49,711 bases of DNA from CAZVNZ01 sp964628515 (GCA_964628515.1 CAZVNZ010000023.1:1-49711), one strand, 5' to 3'. Numbered from the stretch's first letter, positions 25,680-34,295 are shown. Made by a program: numbers and translations. Notes: generated by a model from the letters alone, not told the origin.

Positions 25680-26971
25680 TATCTACCCATTCCTACATAG
25701 CTAAAGCCTAATTCCAAAAGCATTTCTTTGTCAAGACAGTTTCTGCCGTCCAATACTTGGGGTGTTTTTAGTGATTGTTTTACCTTTGTAAAATCCGCAT
25801 TGGCAAAATCCTTCCATTCGGTTAGCACAAGTAGCAAATGTGCATCTTTTACGGCATCGTACATATTACTTGCAAGCTCTTCTTCTTTTAGTATTCGCTT
25901 TGCATCTTCGAGGGCTTTTGGGTCGTATGCTATAATTGTATGACCCTGCTTTTTAAGTTTCTGTATAATTTCTATACCCACGCTACCCCTTACATCATTG
26001 GTACCCGGCTTAAAAGAAAGCCCCCAAACTGCAATTTTAGAGGGTTTTTCCTTTAGTATTGCGTTTACTTTGCCTATTACTATTTCCTTTTGCAATTCGT
26101 TTACTTCTATTACGCTTTTGAGCACTTTAAAATCGTAGCCGTATTCTTTTGCGGTGTTTAAAAGCGCTTTTGTGTCTTTGGGAAAGCAGCCGCCCCCAAA
26201 GCCTATGCCTGCATTTAAAAATGCCGGTGCTATGCGCTTGTCGAAGCCCATTCCGGCGGAAACCTCTTTTACGTCCGCTCCAACAATATCACAAATATTA
26301 GCAATTTCGTTAATAAATGTTATTTTTGTTGATAAAAATGCGTTAGAGGCATATTTAATAATTTCTGCACTTTTGGGGGTGGTAAACATTAATTTGGAAT
26401 CGCTGAGAGAATATAAGTCTTGCATAAGCTCTTTTGCTTTTATGCTGTCTGTGCCTATTATTATTCTGTCTGCATTTCTAATATCGTAAATTGAAGTGCC
26501 TTCCCGTAAAAATTCCGGATTTGAGACTACATCGTAATTTTGGAAATTGCTTATTTCCCCAACGATTTTTTTAACTTTTTCCTGCGTACCCACAGGCACC
26601 GTGCTTTTGTTAATTATTACTTTATAATCATTGATGTATTTACCTATCTCTTTTGCTACCGCCCACACCGCAGACATATCCACATCTCCGTTATCCATAG
26701 AGGGAGTGCCTACCGCAATTATTATATACAAACAGTTTTTAACTGCTTGCTCAATATCCGTTGTAAAGGAAATTGTGCCTCTTTTTTGGTTATCCAAGCA
26801 AAGTGCCTCTAAGCCTTCCTCGTAAATTGGCATTATTCCGTTATTTAGCATATCTATTTTTTCTTTGTCGTTATCCACGCAAATTACAGTTTTGCCCTCA
26901 TCTGCAAAGCAAACCGCAGATACCAGCCCTACATATCCCGTGCCTATTACGGCAATTTTTTTGTTGCTCAT
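25679..26971 (-). CDS. ugd: UDP-glucose 6-dehydrogenase
   Basis: The 430-residue protein matches the UDP-glucose/GDP-mannose dehydrogenase family. An N-terminal NAD loop GTGYVGL is at about residues 10-16, SNPEFLREGT lies in the middle, and the catalytic Cys sits in GIGFGGGCFPKDTKAL near residue 260. A C-terminal UDP-binding domain begins around KIAVWGLSFKPGTNDVR. It oxidises UDP-glucose twice to UDP-glucuronate using two NAD+. ATG 26971 follows AAGGAG. It is 9 nt from the upstream GT2 and shares a base with the downstream epimerase. Confidence 0.95.
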   Translation of the reverse strand: MSNKKIAVIGTGYVGLVSAVCFADEGKTVICVDNDKEKIDMLNNGIMPIYEEGLEALCLDNQKRGTISFTTDIEQAVKNCLYIIIAVGTPSMDNGDVDMSAVWAVAKEIGKYINDYKVIINKSTVPVGTQEKVKKIVGEISNFQNYDVVSNPEFLREGTSIYDIRNADRIIIGTDSIKAKELMQDLYSLSDSKLMFTTPKSAEIIKYASNAFLSTKITFINEIANICDIVGADVKEVSAGMGFDKRIAPAFLNAGIGFGGGCFPKDTKALLNTAKEYGYDFKVLKSVIEVNELQKEIVIGKVNAILKEKPSKIAVWGLSFKPGTNDVRGSVGIEIIQKLKKQGHTIIAYDPKALEDAKRILKEEELASNMYDAVKDAHLLLVLTEWKDFANADFTKVKQSLKTPQVLDGRNCLDKEMLLELGFSYVGMGR

Positions 26972-26980
26972 TGTTTCTCC

Positions 26981-28267
26981 TTACTTGTTTTTATACCATC
27001 CTTTTGTTTTACGCACAAGTCTACACAAAAAACTACCGTGGATTTTTTCTTTTAGCCATTCGTGCTCCACACTTAGTGCCCTAAATTTTTCCGCTAAATC
27101 GCTGTTTTTTACTATTAGATAGTTGTTTTGGTTTATAAGCCCATTATTTTGGCTTAGTAGTCCGTTGTTTTGAATCTTAAATTCGTCCCACTTCTCTTGT
27201 ACATCTATTAAGTTGTTATATTGGCTTTCCAACCAATTTTTACCGTTTTCTAATTCAATAAGATATTTTCTTAAAGGACGAATACTGTTTATTAGCTTAA
27301 TCGCACCGGAATAATTATCCGTGGCTATAAATTCCGATATATTTTTAACATATTCTACATTGCTGAAAAAACTGCATTCGCAACATTTTTTTAAGGTAAA
27401 ACTCAAAGATTCCAAACATTCCGGAAGTATAGTTTCAGAGATTTTTGTGCTATCGATTATTGCATTAATAAAGTAAGCGGCAAAATGTTCTATTATTTTG
27501 CTAAAATGCTCTTTATAGCCATATTTTTTTAGAGTATTGTACATTATTTCGTAGGCTTTACCCACTCCAATTATATACTTAGGAGTAACATTAAAGGATA
27601 TGGATTTATCCTCTTTATTTCGTATTCTGTATTTTATTATACATTTTTTAATATATGCAAAGCCTTTTGCCTTTGCAAAACATTCTACACTTGCTATTTG
27701 GTCTTGCCCGGGAATTGTTTCATTAAATTTTATATTGTTTTCTTTTAAAAGCTCGGTTCTGTATATTCTTGACCAAAAGCCCACTGTCATTTCCAATACT
27801 TCAGGCTTATCTTTTAAACTCTCTATAAAAAAATCATCATAAGCAGTAAATGTAGCCGAATTTTCGATTTCCGCACCATCATAATCTATGCTTGTGTAGT
27901 AACCACCCACAATATCGCAGTTATACTTTTCAGCTTCATTATAAAGCACTTCGCAGGAATCATTTGTATAAAGATCGTCCGGGTCTAAGAACATGATGTA
28001 GGGAGCAGTTGCATACTCCATCCCTACGTTGCGGGGTTTTCCGCAATAACCACTGTTCTTTTCAAGAAAAACCGCAGAAACATTTTCGTATTGCTTAGCC
28101 CATTCATCTATAATACTCATACTACTGTCTGTTGAAACATCATCTACAAATATTATTTCTAAATTATTAAATCCGATAGTTTGGGATTTTAGAGAGTTAA
28201 ATGCTTCGTTAATAAATTTTTCTACATTGTAGGTGGCTAATATTACACTTATTTTGTATTTGCTCAC
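26981..28267 (-). CDS. GT2 glycosyltransferase with heptad-repeat coiled-coil tail
   Basis: The protein (428 residues) begins at GTG 28267, which has GAGGAG 6 nt upstream; the longer open frame would run into the upstream gene. The N-terminal GT-A domain has VILATYNVEKFINEA, VDDVSTDSS, and FLDPDDLY as the metal-binding DxDD. It is clearly paralogous to the GT2 at 29389. After the catalytic part comes one copy of the shared motif (GKNWLESQYNN). A run of seven-residue repeats follows (QNNGLLS, QNNGLIN, QNNYLIV, KNSDLAE), a clear heptad coiled coil, with a basic end. It is the fifth gene of the glycan operon. Confidence 0.9.
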   Translation of the reverse strand: MSKYKISVILATYNVEKFINEAFNSLKSQTIGFNNLEIIFVDDVSTDSSMSIIDEWAKQYENVSAVFLEKNSGYCGKPRNVGMEYATAPYIMFLDPDDLYTNDSCEVLYNEAEKYNCDIVGGYYTSIDYDGAEIENSATFTAYDDFFIESLKDKPEVLEMTVGFWSRIYRTELLKENNIKFNETIPGQDQIASVECFAKAKGFAYIKKCIIKYRIRNKEDKSISFNVTPKYIIGVGKAYEIMYNTLKKYGYKEHFSKIIEHFAAYFINAIIDSTKISETILPECLESLSFTLKKCCECSFFSNVEYVKNISEFIATDNYSGAIKLINSIRPLRKYLIELENGKNWLESQYNNLIDVQEKWDEFKIQNNGLLSQNNGLINQNNYLIVKNSDLAEKFRALSVEHEWLKEKIHGSFLCRLVRKTKGWYKNK

Positions 28268-28277
28268 TTTTTGCTCC

Positions 28278-29399
28278 TCAATTACCTTTATTAATGGATT
28301 CTTCGTACAGTTTTTTGTAGTTTTCGTATTGCTCTGCAAGCCATTCTTTTGCTTCTTCTAATTGCTTAATGTATTCTATATGGTTGTTGTATTGTTCTTC
28401 TAACCAGTTTTTGCCTTCTTGGAGTTGCCGAGACCAATTTATAAGTTCTTCGTATTCCGTTCTGATAACCGGCGTAAATTTTGATTTGCGCAGTTCTCCA
28501 CCCGGTTGCTCAGCTGTTTTTGCAGAAATTGGATTTATTGCGCCAAAATCACAGTAGTCACACAAACACATTTGCTCGCACATATAAAAGTTTTTAAGTT
28601 TTTCGCGCATTTCTTTAGGGTTTGCAACTATTTCTACACATTCAGATTCATCAAAATCATTTTTTTTAATCAAATCAGCTGTAAATGCTCCTCTTGAGCA
28701 ATGATACAATTTGCCTTTTAATAAAGATTTACACATAAGACCAATAGAGCAGTTAAAAAACTCCTCTTTTAGTTGCTGTGTGCTTTTATTCCTTTTTTCA
28801 AATCCGCCCGATGCAGTCCAATTAAGTAAGCTGCATACCGTAATATTGATATCATTTTTGTCGGTAAATGCAATAAATTTAGCTAATTTCTCGATATGTC
28901 CGTAATCGCTTAATTCAATTAAAACTTTTTTGTTTTTAAGTAAAGGTATTAATTTCTCATCCGGCAAAACTGTTCCGTTAGACATCAGTTCTATCAAAAA
29001 AACCTTTGGATGATTAATATAGTGTTCCAATACTTTTTCTAAATGAGGATAAATAAATATTTCGCCGGATGCAATACTTAAGGTATAACATTCGTCTACC
29101 CCTGCTAACAACATATCTCCTTCAGCAATAATCTGCTCAGGGTCTGCAATGTGAGGATTATTAGCATATTCTCCTACCAAAACAGTACATTCTTTACATT
29201 GCAATGTGCATTTATTATTACACAACATTGTTAATCTCGGAATTGCAAAAATGTCTTCATTTTCTATTTTAGCCTTTTTATCCGCAAGTAGTTTTGCTTT
29301 TTCCTTTGCATCACCATTAAGATGTATTATGGTTTTTTCGTACATTGTAAGACAAGGTTCCAAAATTCTTTTGTTAAAAACGTCACTTTTATTCATCAT
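28278..29399 (-). CDS. Radical SAM protein with C-terminal shared coiled-coil tail
   Basis: The 373-residue protein has the radical SAM cluster motif CTLQCKEC (CxxxCxxC) near residue 65, followed by a SAM-domain pattern (IASGEIFIYPHLEKVL, LMSNGTVL). Further Cys residues, about eight between 215 and 300 (for example CSIGLMCK, YHCSRG, CEQMCLCDYC), resemble a SPASM/Twitch auxiliary cluster domain. The last 50 residues carry two copies of the motif W-L-x-E-Q-Y-x-N, 21 residues apart. The start may be ATG 29399 or ATG 29396 (AAAGG lies 5 or 8 nt away); it overlaps the upstream GT2 by about 10 nt. The reaction is unknown: modification of a glycan, lipid or peptide is possible. Confidence 0.85.
   Translation of the reverse strand: MMNKSDVFNKRILEPCLTMYEKTIIHLNGDAKEKAKLLADKKAKIENEDIFAIPRLTMLCNNKCTLQCKECTVLVGEYANNPHIADPEQIIAEGDMLLAGVDECYTLSIASGEIFIYPHLEKVLEHYINHPKVFLIELMSNGTVLPDEKLIPLLKNKKVLIELSDYGHIEKLAKFIAFTDKNDINITVCSLLNWTASGGFEKRNKSTQQLKEEFFNCSIGLMCKSLLKGKLYHCSRGAFTADLIKKNDFDESECVEIVANPKEMREKLKNFYMCEQMCLCDYCDFGAINPISAKTAEQPGGELRKSKFTPVIRTEYEELINWSRQLQEGKNWLEEQYNNHIEYIKQLEEAKEWLAEQYENYKKLYEESINKGN
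28284..28435 (-). other. Shared C-terminal tail module in the radical SAM gene
   Basis: This segment encodes two copies of the W-L-x-E-Q-Y-x-N motif (NWLEEQYNN and EWLAEQYEN) spaced 21 residues apart, ending in YKKLYEESI. Its end is almost the same as those of the GT2 at 29389 and the FkbM protein at 30552. Confidence 0.75.
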
Positions 29400-30549
29400 T
29401 TGCACCTTTAATTATAGTATTCTCGTATAGTTCTTTGTAATTATTGTATTGGGATTCTAACCAGTTTTTGCCTTCAATTAATAAATCTATATATTGTTTT
29501 TGTTCGTCAGTTGTTTTTACATAGTTACTATACTGCTCCTTTAACCAGTTATTAGCTTCCATTAACTCTCTGAGTGCCAAAATAACTTCTACCGCATCAC
29601 TATAATCATTTGCAATTATACATTTGTAAACACATCTATTTAAAGGATTGGAAGGTTCAATTTTATTAACCGAACACTGCATAAAAATCCAAGAAAGGCT
29701 TTTTATTGATAATAAAATGTCTTGCTTGTTTAAACTACTTTCTGTTAATACATCTATAAAAGAATCCGGCATTCTTTTCAAAAAAAACTTGAACAAGCTT
29801 TCTTCATTGTACCTAACAAATACATCCTTAGTATTTTGGTAGTCCAATACAGTATTATCAAAAGAAGCCACAGATCTGTTTCTTCCTAAGGAAGCATCTG
29901 TTACTCTTGCGCATACTTTAACAACAGGTATTTTTAAATTAGAAATTCCATTTGCATTAAGAATACATTCAAGACACGCACCGGTATCGTTACCTATGCC
30001 ATTTTCCACATATTTTATGTTATTATCCCAAAACAAACTTTTTTTAAATATTTTACTGCAATGCCCCCATAAAAATAAAACAGAGTCCTGCTTTTCCTTA
30101 TAAGATTTTATTCTAAACTTTTCAAATTCATTATATGGTAAAGAAATTGGTATACATAAATTTCCCTTTTCGTCATATATGGAATAATAGCCACATACCA
30201 TATCAAAATCGGTTGCAATTGCTTCATCATATAAGAGCTCGCAGGCATTTTCAAAAAATTCATCATCGCTATCTAATGTCATAATATATTCGCCCGCTGC
30301 ATTTTCAATTCCCACATTTCTTGGTTTTGCAGGCGTACCGCTGTTTTGTTCCAAAAAAATTGCCTTAATATTTGGGTATTTGGTGGCATATTCCTCAATA
30401 ATTTGTTTTGAATTATCCGTTGAGGCATCGTCTACAATTACTATTTCGATATTTTCAAACCCAATGGATTGCCTTATAACGGAATCTATTGCTCTTTTTA
30501 AATACTTTTCCGCATTATACACCGGAATTATTACTGATATTTTATACAT
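29389..30549 (-). CDS. GT2 glycosyltransferase with shared coiled-coil tail
   Basis: The 386-residue protein has a GT-A family 2 domain: VIIPVYNAEKYLKRA, VDDASTDNS, a LEQNSG..KPRNVG segment and the DSDDEF metal site. It is paralogous to the GT2 at 26981 through the catalytic domain. The last 75 residues hold two copies of the tail motif (NWLKEQYSNY and NWLESQYNNY) spaced 28 residues, then YKELYENTI. ATG 30549 follows GGAG and lies 2 nt after the FkbM stop. The 3' end overlaps the radical SAM gene. Sugar donor and acceptor are unknown; UDP-GlcA or UDP-GalA from the same operon are candidates. Confidence 0.9.
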   Translation of the reverse strand: MYKISVIIPVYNAEKYLKRAIDSVIRQSIGFENIEIVIVDDASTDNSKQIIEEYATKYPNIKAIFLEQNSGTPAKPRNVGIENAAGEYIMTLDSDDEFFENACELLYDEAIATDFDMVCGYYSIYDEKGNLCIPISLPYNEFEKFRIKSYKEKQDSVLFLWGHCSKIFKKSLFWDNNIKYVENGIGNDTGACLECILNANGISNLKIPVVKVCARVTDASLGRNRSVASFDNTVLDYQNTKDVFVRYNEESLFKFFLKRMPDSFIDVLTESSLNKQDILLSIKSLSWIFMQCSVNKIEPSNPLNRCVYKCIIANDYSDAVEVILALRELMEANNWLKEQYSNYVKTTDEQKQYIDLLIEGKNWLESQYNNYKELYENTIIKGANDE

Positions 30550-30551
30550 TA

Positions 30552-31757
30552 CTACTCCATTGTTTCTTCATTTGTATTTATTGCTTCTTCATACAGTTTT
30601 TTATAATTATTATACTGCCCTTCTAACCATTCTTTTCCTTCTATTAGTTGCTGTATATACAATTTTTGCTCTTCTGCTAATGAAATATAGTTATTATATT
30701 GAGTATCTAACCAACCTCTCGCTATTTCAAGCTCCGCTAAACACTTAAATAGTTCTTGTTTTTCATTATTTAAATTTTTGCATACTAAGCTATATCTTGA
30801 TTTTATATGATTTTCATCTATTTTATTAGTATTTCCGTTACTTACTTTTGGAACACAGTATAGTACTGTTTCTCCCCAAGAGCTCCAAATATGTTGCCTT
30901 ATATAAAAGGTGTATTGATTAGAAATATCGTTTATTAGCAGTGGTATTTTCCATAAATCGTCTACTAAATGATATATACATATTGCGAGTTTTGGTACAT
31001 CATTACTAATATGCTTTGTTGCACCAATTAACGCATCTTTTTCCGAGCCTTCAATGTCCATTTTTATGAAAGTAATTTTTTCCGCAATATCCTCATCTAA
31101 AGAAACGCATTTTACGGAAAAATTACCCTCTTCCGTTACTCTATTGCCTCCCTTATGCTCTCCTTCTTCAAAACATACTTCTTTTGCTTTATCGCTAACT
31201 GCATAAGGTTTCAAACATATATTACTGTTATCTATGCTATCGTTGTAGTTTTCTTTAATCTTTTCAATTAGCGATGGAGTAGGCTCGTACAAATATATGC
31301 TTTTAAACATGGGGCAGTTTGCAATAAAATCTATGGAAGTTGCGCCATCATATGCTCCAACATCTACAAATACTTCATTTTCTCCGTAAGAAAACAAATC
31401 CGCAAGAAAATATTGGTATTTTCCGCAATACGATTCGCTGTCCGGTACATTATTTCCCGTCAGCTTTGATATTAATAACTGTTTGAATATATGCTTCGAT
31501 TTTTCGTCATTAAAAAGAGCATATGCTTCTTCATACTTTTGTATATTACTTTTTAAGTCGTCGATTTTATCGAATAATTTATTTCCAAAATAATCCGGAA
31601 CGGAAAAAATCGGATATTTATCAAGAAGTTGTAATTTATCAAGATTTTGTTCATAATTACACTTGTTGTAATCAAGAGTGGCTTGCATTAATTCTGCCAA
31701 CGTATGCGATTTTACAATTTCGAATATTTCGTTACAGTTTTTACTATTTAATTCCAT
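30552..31757 (-). CDS. FkbM-family methyltransferase with shared coiled-coil tail
   Basis: The 401-residue protein has an FkbM-type SAM methyltransferase domain: VFVDVGAYDGATSIDF (SAM loop, about 135-150), YLYEPTPSLI and FIKMDIEGSEKDALIGA near 228. FkbM enzymes O-methylate sugars or polyketides. An N-terminal helical stretch of about 100 residues precedes it. The C-terminus carries two copies of the tail motif (GWLDTQYNNY and EWLEGQYNNY), 28 residues apart. Its ATG directly abuts the stop of the GT2-GT4 gene. A capping methylation of the growing glycan is plausible, but not shown. Confidence 0.88.
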   Translation of the reverse strand: MELNSKNCNEIFEIVKSHTLAELMQATLDYNKCNYEQNLDKLQLLDKYPIFSVPDYFGNKLFDKIDDLKSNIQKYEEAYALFNDEKSKHIFKQLLISKLTGNNVPDSESYCGKYQYFLADLFSYGENEVFVDVGAYDGATSIDFIANCPMFKSIYLYEPTPSLIEKIKENYNDSIDNSNICLKPYAVSDKAKEVCFEEGEHKGGNRVTEEGNFSVKCVSLDEDIAEKITFIKMDIEGSEKDALIGATKHISNDVPKLAICIYHLVDDLWKIPLLINDISNQYTFYIRQHIWSSWGETVLYCVPKVSNGNTNKIDENHIKSRYSLVCKNLNNEKQELFKCLAELEIARGWLDTQYNNYISLAEEQKLYIQQLIEGKEWLEGQYNNYKKLYEEAINTNEETME

Positions 31758-34118
31758 CTACTTCCTACCCCTAACTCTATCCGCAACTTTTTGCATTTTT
31801 CTTAGCATTCTAAAACTTGTAGAGCTTTTTATACCGTCAAGCTCTATTTTTATTGTTTCATATTCGGAATATGCAATTACCTCCGGCTTTTCTTCTTGTA
31901 TACTTATATCGAATATATTTCCTACTTCTTCAATTTCTACTATCTCGTGCTTTAAATCTCCTTTGTAATTGGTTACTTCTGCACTAACCGGCGGTATATA
32001 CTTAGGATACTCCCATTCGCAATAAAGCGCCAAATAATCCTCCGTTTGCCTACCCATTTTTTTACAGGCATCTGCAACACTTATACGCTCTTCATCATCC
32101 TTTCCGGACAAAAGTTTTGTAAACTCGCTGTCAAGATTTTTTATCATACCATCAACAGTAAAACTTGCCAATATTTTTTCCCTGCAATTTTTGGACATTT
32201 GGTTGTATTTTTCTTTATCTTTTAGTACATCGTATATGGCATTTGCATATAGCTTTGCTTCCTCTTTTGAGTAGCTTGTTTCAAATACTTGGGATTCCTC
32301 TTGCATTAGTGGCACGAGCCTGCCCACAGCATCGTCTATTAAACAGCTTTGCCCTCCAATATCTGCACTTATCATTGGTTTTCCCATAGATAGCGACTCG
32401 TATGTAGTTAGCGCAAGTCCCTCTTTTAGCGAGCATAGCAATGTAACATCCGTAGCGGCATAGCATTCTATTGCACTTTTTTGCCTGCCAGCAATGTATA
32501 CCGTATCTTTTAGATTGTACTCCTCGCTCTTTGCTTTAACATCCTCTAAACACTCGCCGTCTCCCACTACAATAAATGCAACATTAGGTATTTTCTTTTT
32601 TGTTTCAAGCGCAATTTCCACCATTAACAACGGACGCTTTTCGTGGGATATTCTTGCTAAAAACAGCACAACAGGTCTGCCTTCATCTATATTTAATTTA
32701 GTTTTAAGCGCTTTTCCGTCTGCATTTTTAATATCGAACTCTTTTTCGTCCACCCCTATATATATTGCTTTTATTTTATCCGCAGTTTTTTCTTTTTTTG
32801 CTATTTTTTGATTGCGAAGTAAATCATCTCCAACGTAGGTCATATCTATACAACTGTCTACCGCCGTGGTGGTTCTGCCATAGCCACCGCATCTCCAGTA
32901 ACTTGCTTCCGAGTGGTAAAAATCCACAATAATTAGGCTTGGAAATTCTCGCCTTAGCCACGGCAGTAAATAATAACCGTAATATGAATTTGACAAAAAT
33001 AGCACATCTATACTACGACTTTTAATAAAATAGTGTATAAACTCAGCATAATCTTCAACTGCCAAAAATTGAGCTAAATCGAAAATATCCGTAACGTGTT
33101 GCTCAAATCGTTGTTTCCACGAATCCTCTAAGGCACATAACAAAGTTGTTATTATACTGATTTCGTATTTATTTTTATCCATTCTTGATACTATTTCTAA
33201 ATTAAATTTATCCGCTCCGCCAACAACCGTCCACGGTAAAAGCATTAATACATTTGTTTTTTTACTTTTATATTTCAGAGTTTTATCCCAACTGCTTTTA
33301 TTTGGTATGGGTAGCTCTTTTGTTCTTTTGCCTGCGTTAGCTATGGATAGTATGCCGTTAGGAACACGTCTAGAAATTTCGCTTATAATTTTTTTATTTC
33401 TGTTACTTATCTCTTCGTTATTGACTACCTTTGCTAATACCCCTGAATTACTAACCCTATACCAAAAGCCATAGTAATCCTTAAGTTGAACCGGTCTATA
33501 ACCTTTTGCAAGAAATCTAAGCCATAAATGCCAATCTTCATTATAATGCTTTTCTAACTCATTATAGGATCCTGCAACCAATAATTCTTTTTTTCTTATG
33601 GCAGAACTTACTACTAAAATATTCTCTTTTTTTTCACTATTCGATGAAAAAGGAATGCTCCACAGATGTTCTTTTGCAGAAAAGCCTACTAATCCACAAT
33701 ATGCCCATGTCGCTTTCTCATTTTTTAATAATGCCCAGTAAAGATATTCAAAATAAGTAGGTATAATAAGATCATCTGCATCTAAAGTTATTAGTATTTC
33801 GCAATTACTATTTTTTATTCCATAATTTCTTGCAGTAGAAATTCCACCATTTTCCTTATGAAAAACCCTAATGCGTTCATCCAAGCTTGCAAAATGCTCA
33901 AGCATTTTGATGTCTTCCTCGTTTGTACTGCCATCATTCACAATTATCCACTCAAAATAGGGAAAGGTTTGGTTCATCACGCAATTAAAGGTTTGCTCGA
34001 AATATTTGCCTGCGTTGTAGAAGGGTGTTATAACACTTATTAACGGTTTTTCTGTATAATCCACATTGTATCTGTTAAGCAGATTTTTACCCGGTTCTTT
34101 AGAAAAATCGAATGACAT
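31758..34118 (-). CDS. Bifunctional GT2-GT4 glycosyltransferase
   Basis: The 786-residue protein joins two transferases. Residues about 20-250 form a GT-A family 2 domain (VITPFYNAGKYFEQ, VNDGSTNEED, LDADDLI). Residues about 290-650 form a GT-B family 4 domain (LLPWTVVGGADKFN, VLFLARISHEKRP, LKEGLALTTYESLSMGKPMI). The last 25 residues (STSFRMLRKMQK) resemble the short basic ends of other surface-glycan transferases, but the W-L-x-x-Q-Y motif of the next genes is absent. It is the first gene of the glycan operon, with AGGAG before ATG 34118 and a strong promoter upstream. Two linked steps of chain growth in one protein are likely. Confidence 0.92.
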   Translation of the reverse strand: MSFDFSKEPGKNLLNRYNVDYTEKPLISVITPFYNAGKYFEQTFNCVMNQTFPYFEWIIVNDGSTNEEDIKMLEHFASLDERIRVFHKENGGISTARNYGIKNSNCEILITLDADDLIIPTYFEYLYWALLKNEKATWAYCGLVGFSAKEHLWSIPFSSNSEKKENILVVSSAIRKKELLVAGSYNELEKHYNEDWHLWLRFLAKGYRPVQLKDYYGFWYRVSNSGVLAKVVNNEEISNRNKKIISEISRRVPNGILSIANAGKRTKELPIPNKSSWDKTLKYKSKKTNVLMLLPWTVVGGADKFNLEIVSRMDKNKYEISIITTLLCALEDSWKQRFEQHVTDIFDLAQFLAVEDYAEFIHYFIKSRSIDVLFLSNSYYGYYLLPWLRREFPSLIIVDFYHSEASYWRCGGYGRTTTAVDSCIDMTYVGDDLLRNQKIAKKEKTADKIKAIYIGVDEKEFDIKNADGKALKTKLNIDEGRPVVLFLARISHEKRPLLMVEIALETKKKIPNVAFIVVGDGECLEDVKAKSEEYNLKDTVYIAGRQKSAIECYAATDVTLLCSLKEGLALTTYESLSMGKPMISADIGGQSCLIDDAVGRLVPLMQEESQVFETSYSKEEAKLYANAIYDVLKDKEKYNQMSKNCREKILASFTVDGMIKNLDSEFTKLLSGKDDEERISVADACKKMGRQTEDYLALYCEWEYPKYIPPVSAEVTNYKGDLKHEIVEIEEVGNIFDISIQEEKPEVIAYSEYETIKIELDGIKSSTSFRMLRKMQKVADRVRGRK

Positions 34119-34134
34119 TTTATACTCCTAATTT

Positions 34135-34156
34135 TACGTTTCTTTTACGTTTCTTT
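34135..34156. repeat. 11-bp tandem repeat in the leader of the glycan operon
   Basis: TACGTTTCTTT occurs twice in a row, 17-38 nt upstream of the GT2-GT4 start codon and inside the predicted 5' leader. Confidence 0.8.
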
Positions 34157-34172
34157 AAAATTCAATATTAAT

Positions 34173-34201
34173 ATTATACCTTAATAAAAGGTATAAGTAA
34201 A
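34173..34201 (-). promoter_or_regulatory. Promoter of the glycan operon
   Basis: On the minus strand TTTACT (34201-34196) and a perfect TATAAT (34178-34173) are separated by 17 bp. The whole spacer is occupied by a palindrome listed separately. Confidence 0.7.
34175..34195. promoter_or_regulatory. Perfect palindrome in the glycan promoter (candidate operator)
   Basis: TATACCTT (34175-34182) and AAGGTATA (34188-34195) form a perfect inverted repeat around 5 bp. It fills the spacer and overlaps four bases of the -10 box, the best position for a repressor. Confidence 0.6.
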
Positions 34202-34235
34202 CCGTATAAAGCAATTTTGCCCAAATTTATCCAAA

Positions 34236-34277
34236 AATTTAAAAGGCGATGTGCATATTTGCAATCGCCTTAAATTT
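34236..34277 (-). terminator. Intrinsic terminator of the chemoreceptor gene
   Basis: On the minus strand the stem AAATTTAAGGCGATTGC pairs with GCACATCGCCTTTTAAATTT, with a mismatch and a 2-nt bulge, and is followed by a T-rich stretch. It lies about 20 nt after the chemoreceptor stop. Confidence 0.85.
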
Positions 34278-34295
34278 TGCCTTATTTGCTTACTC

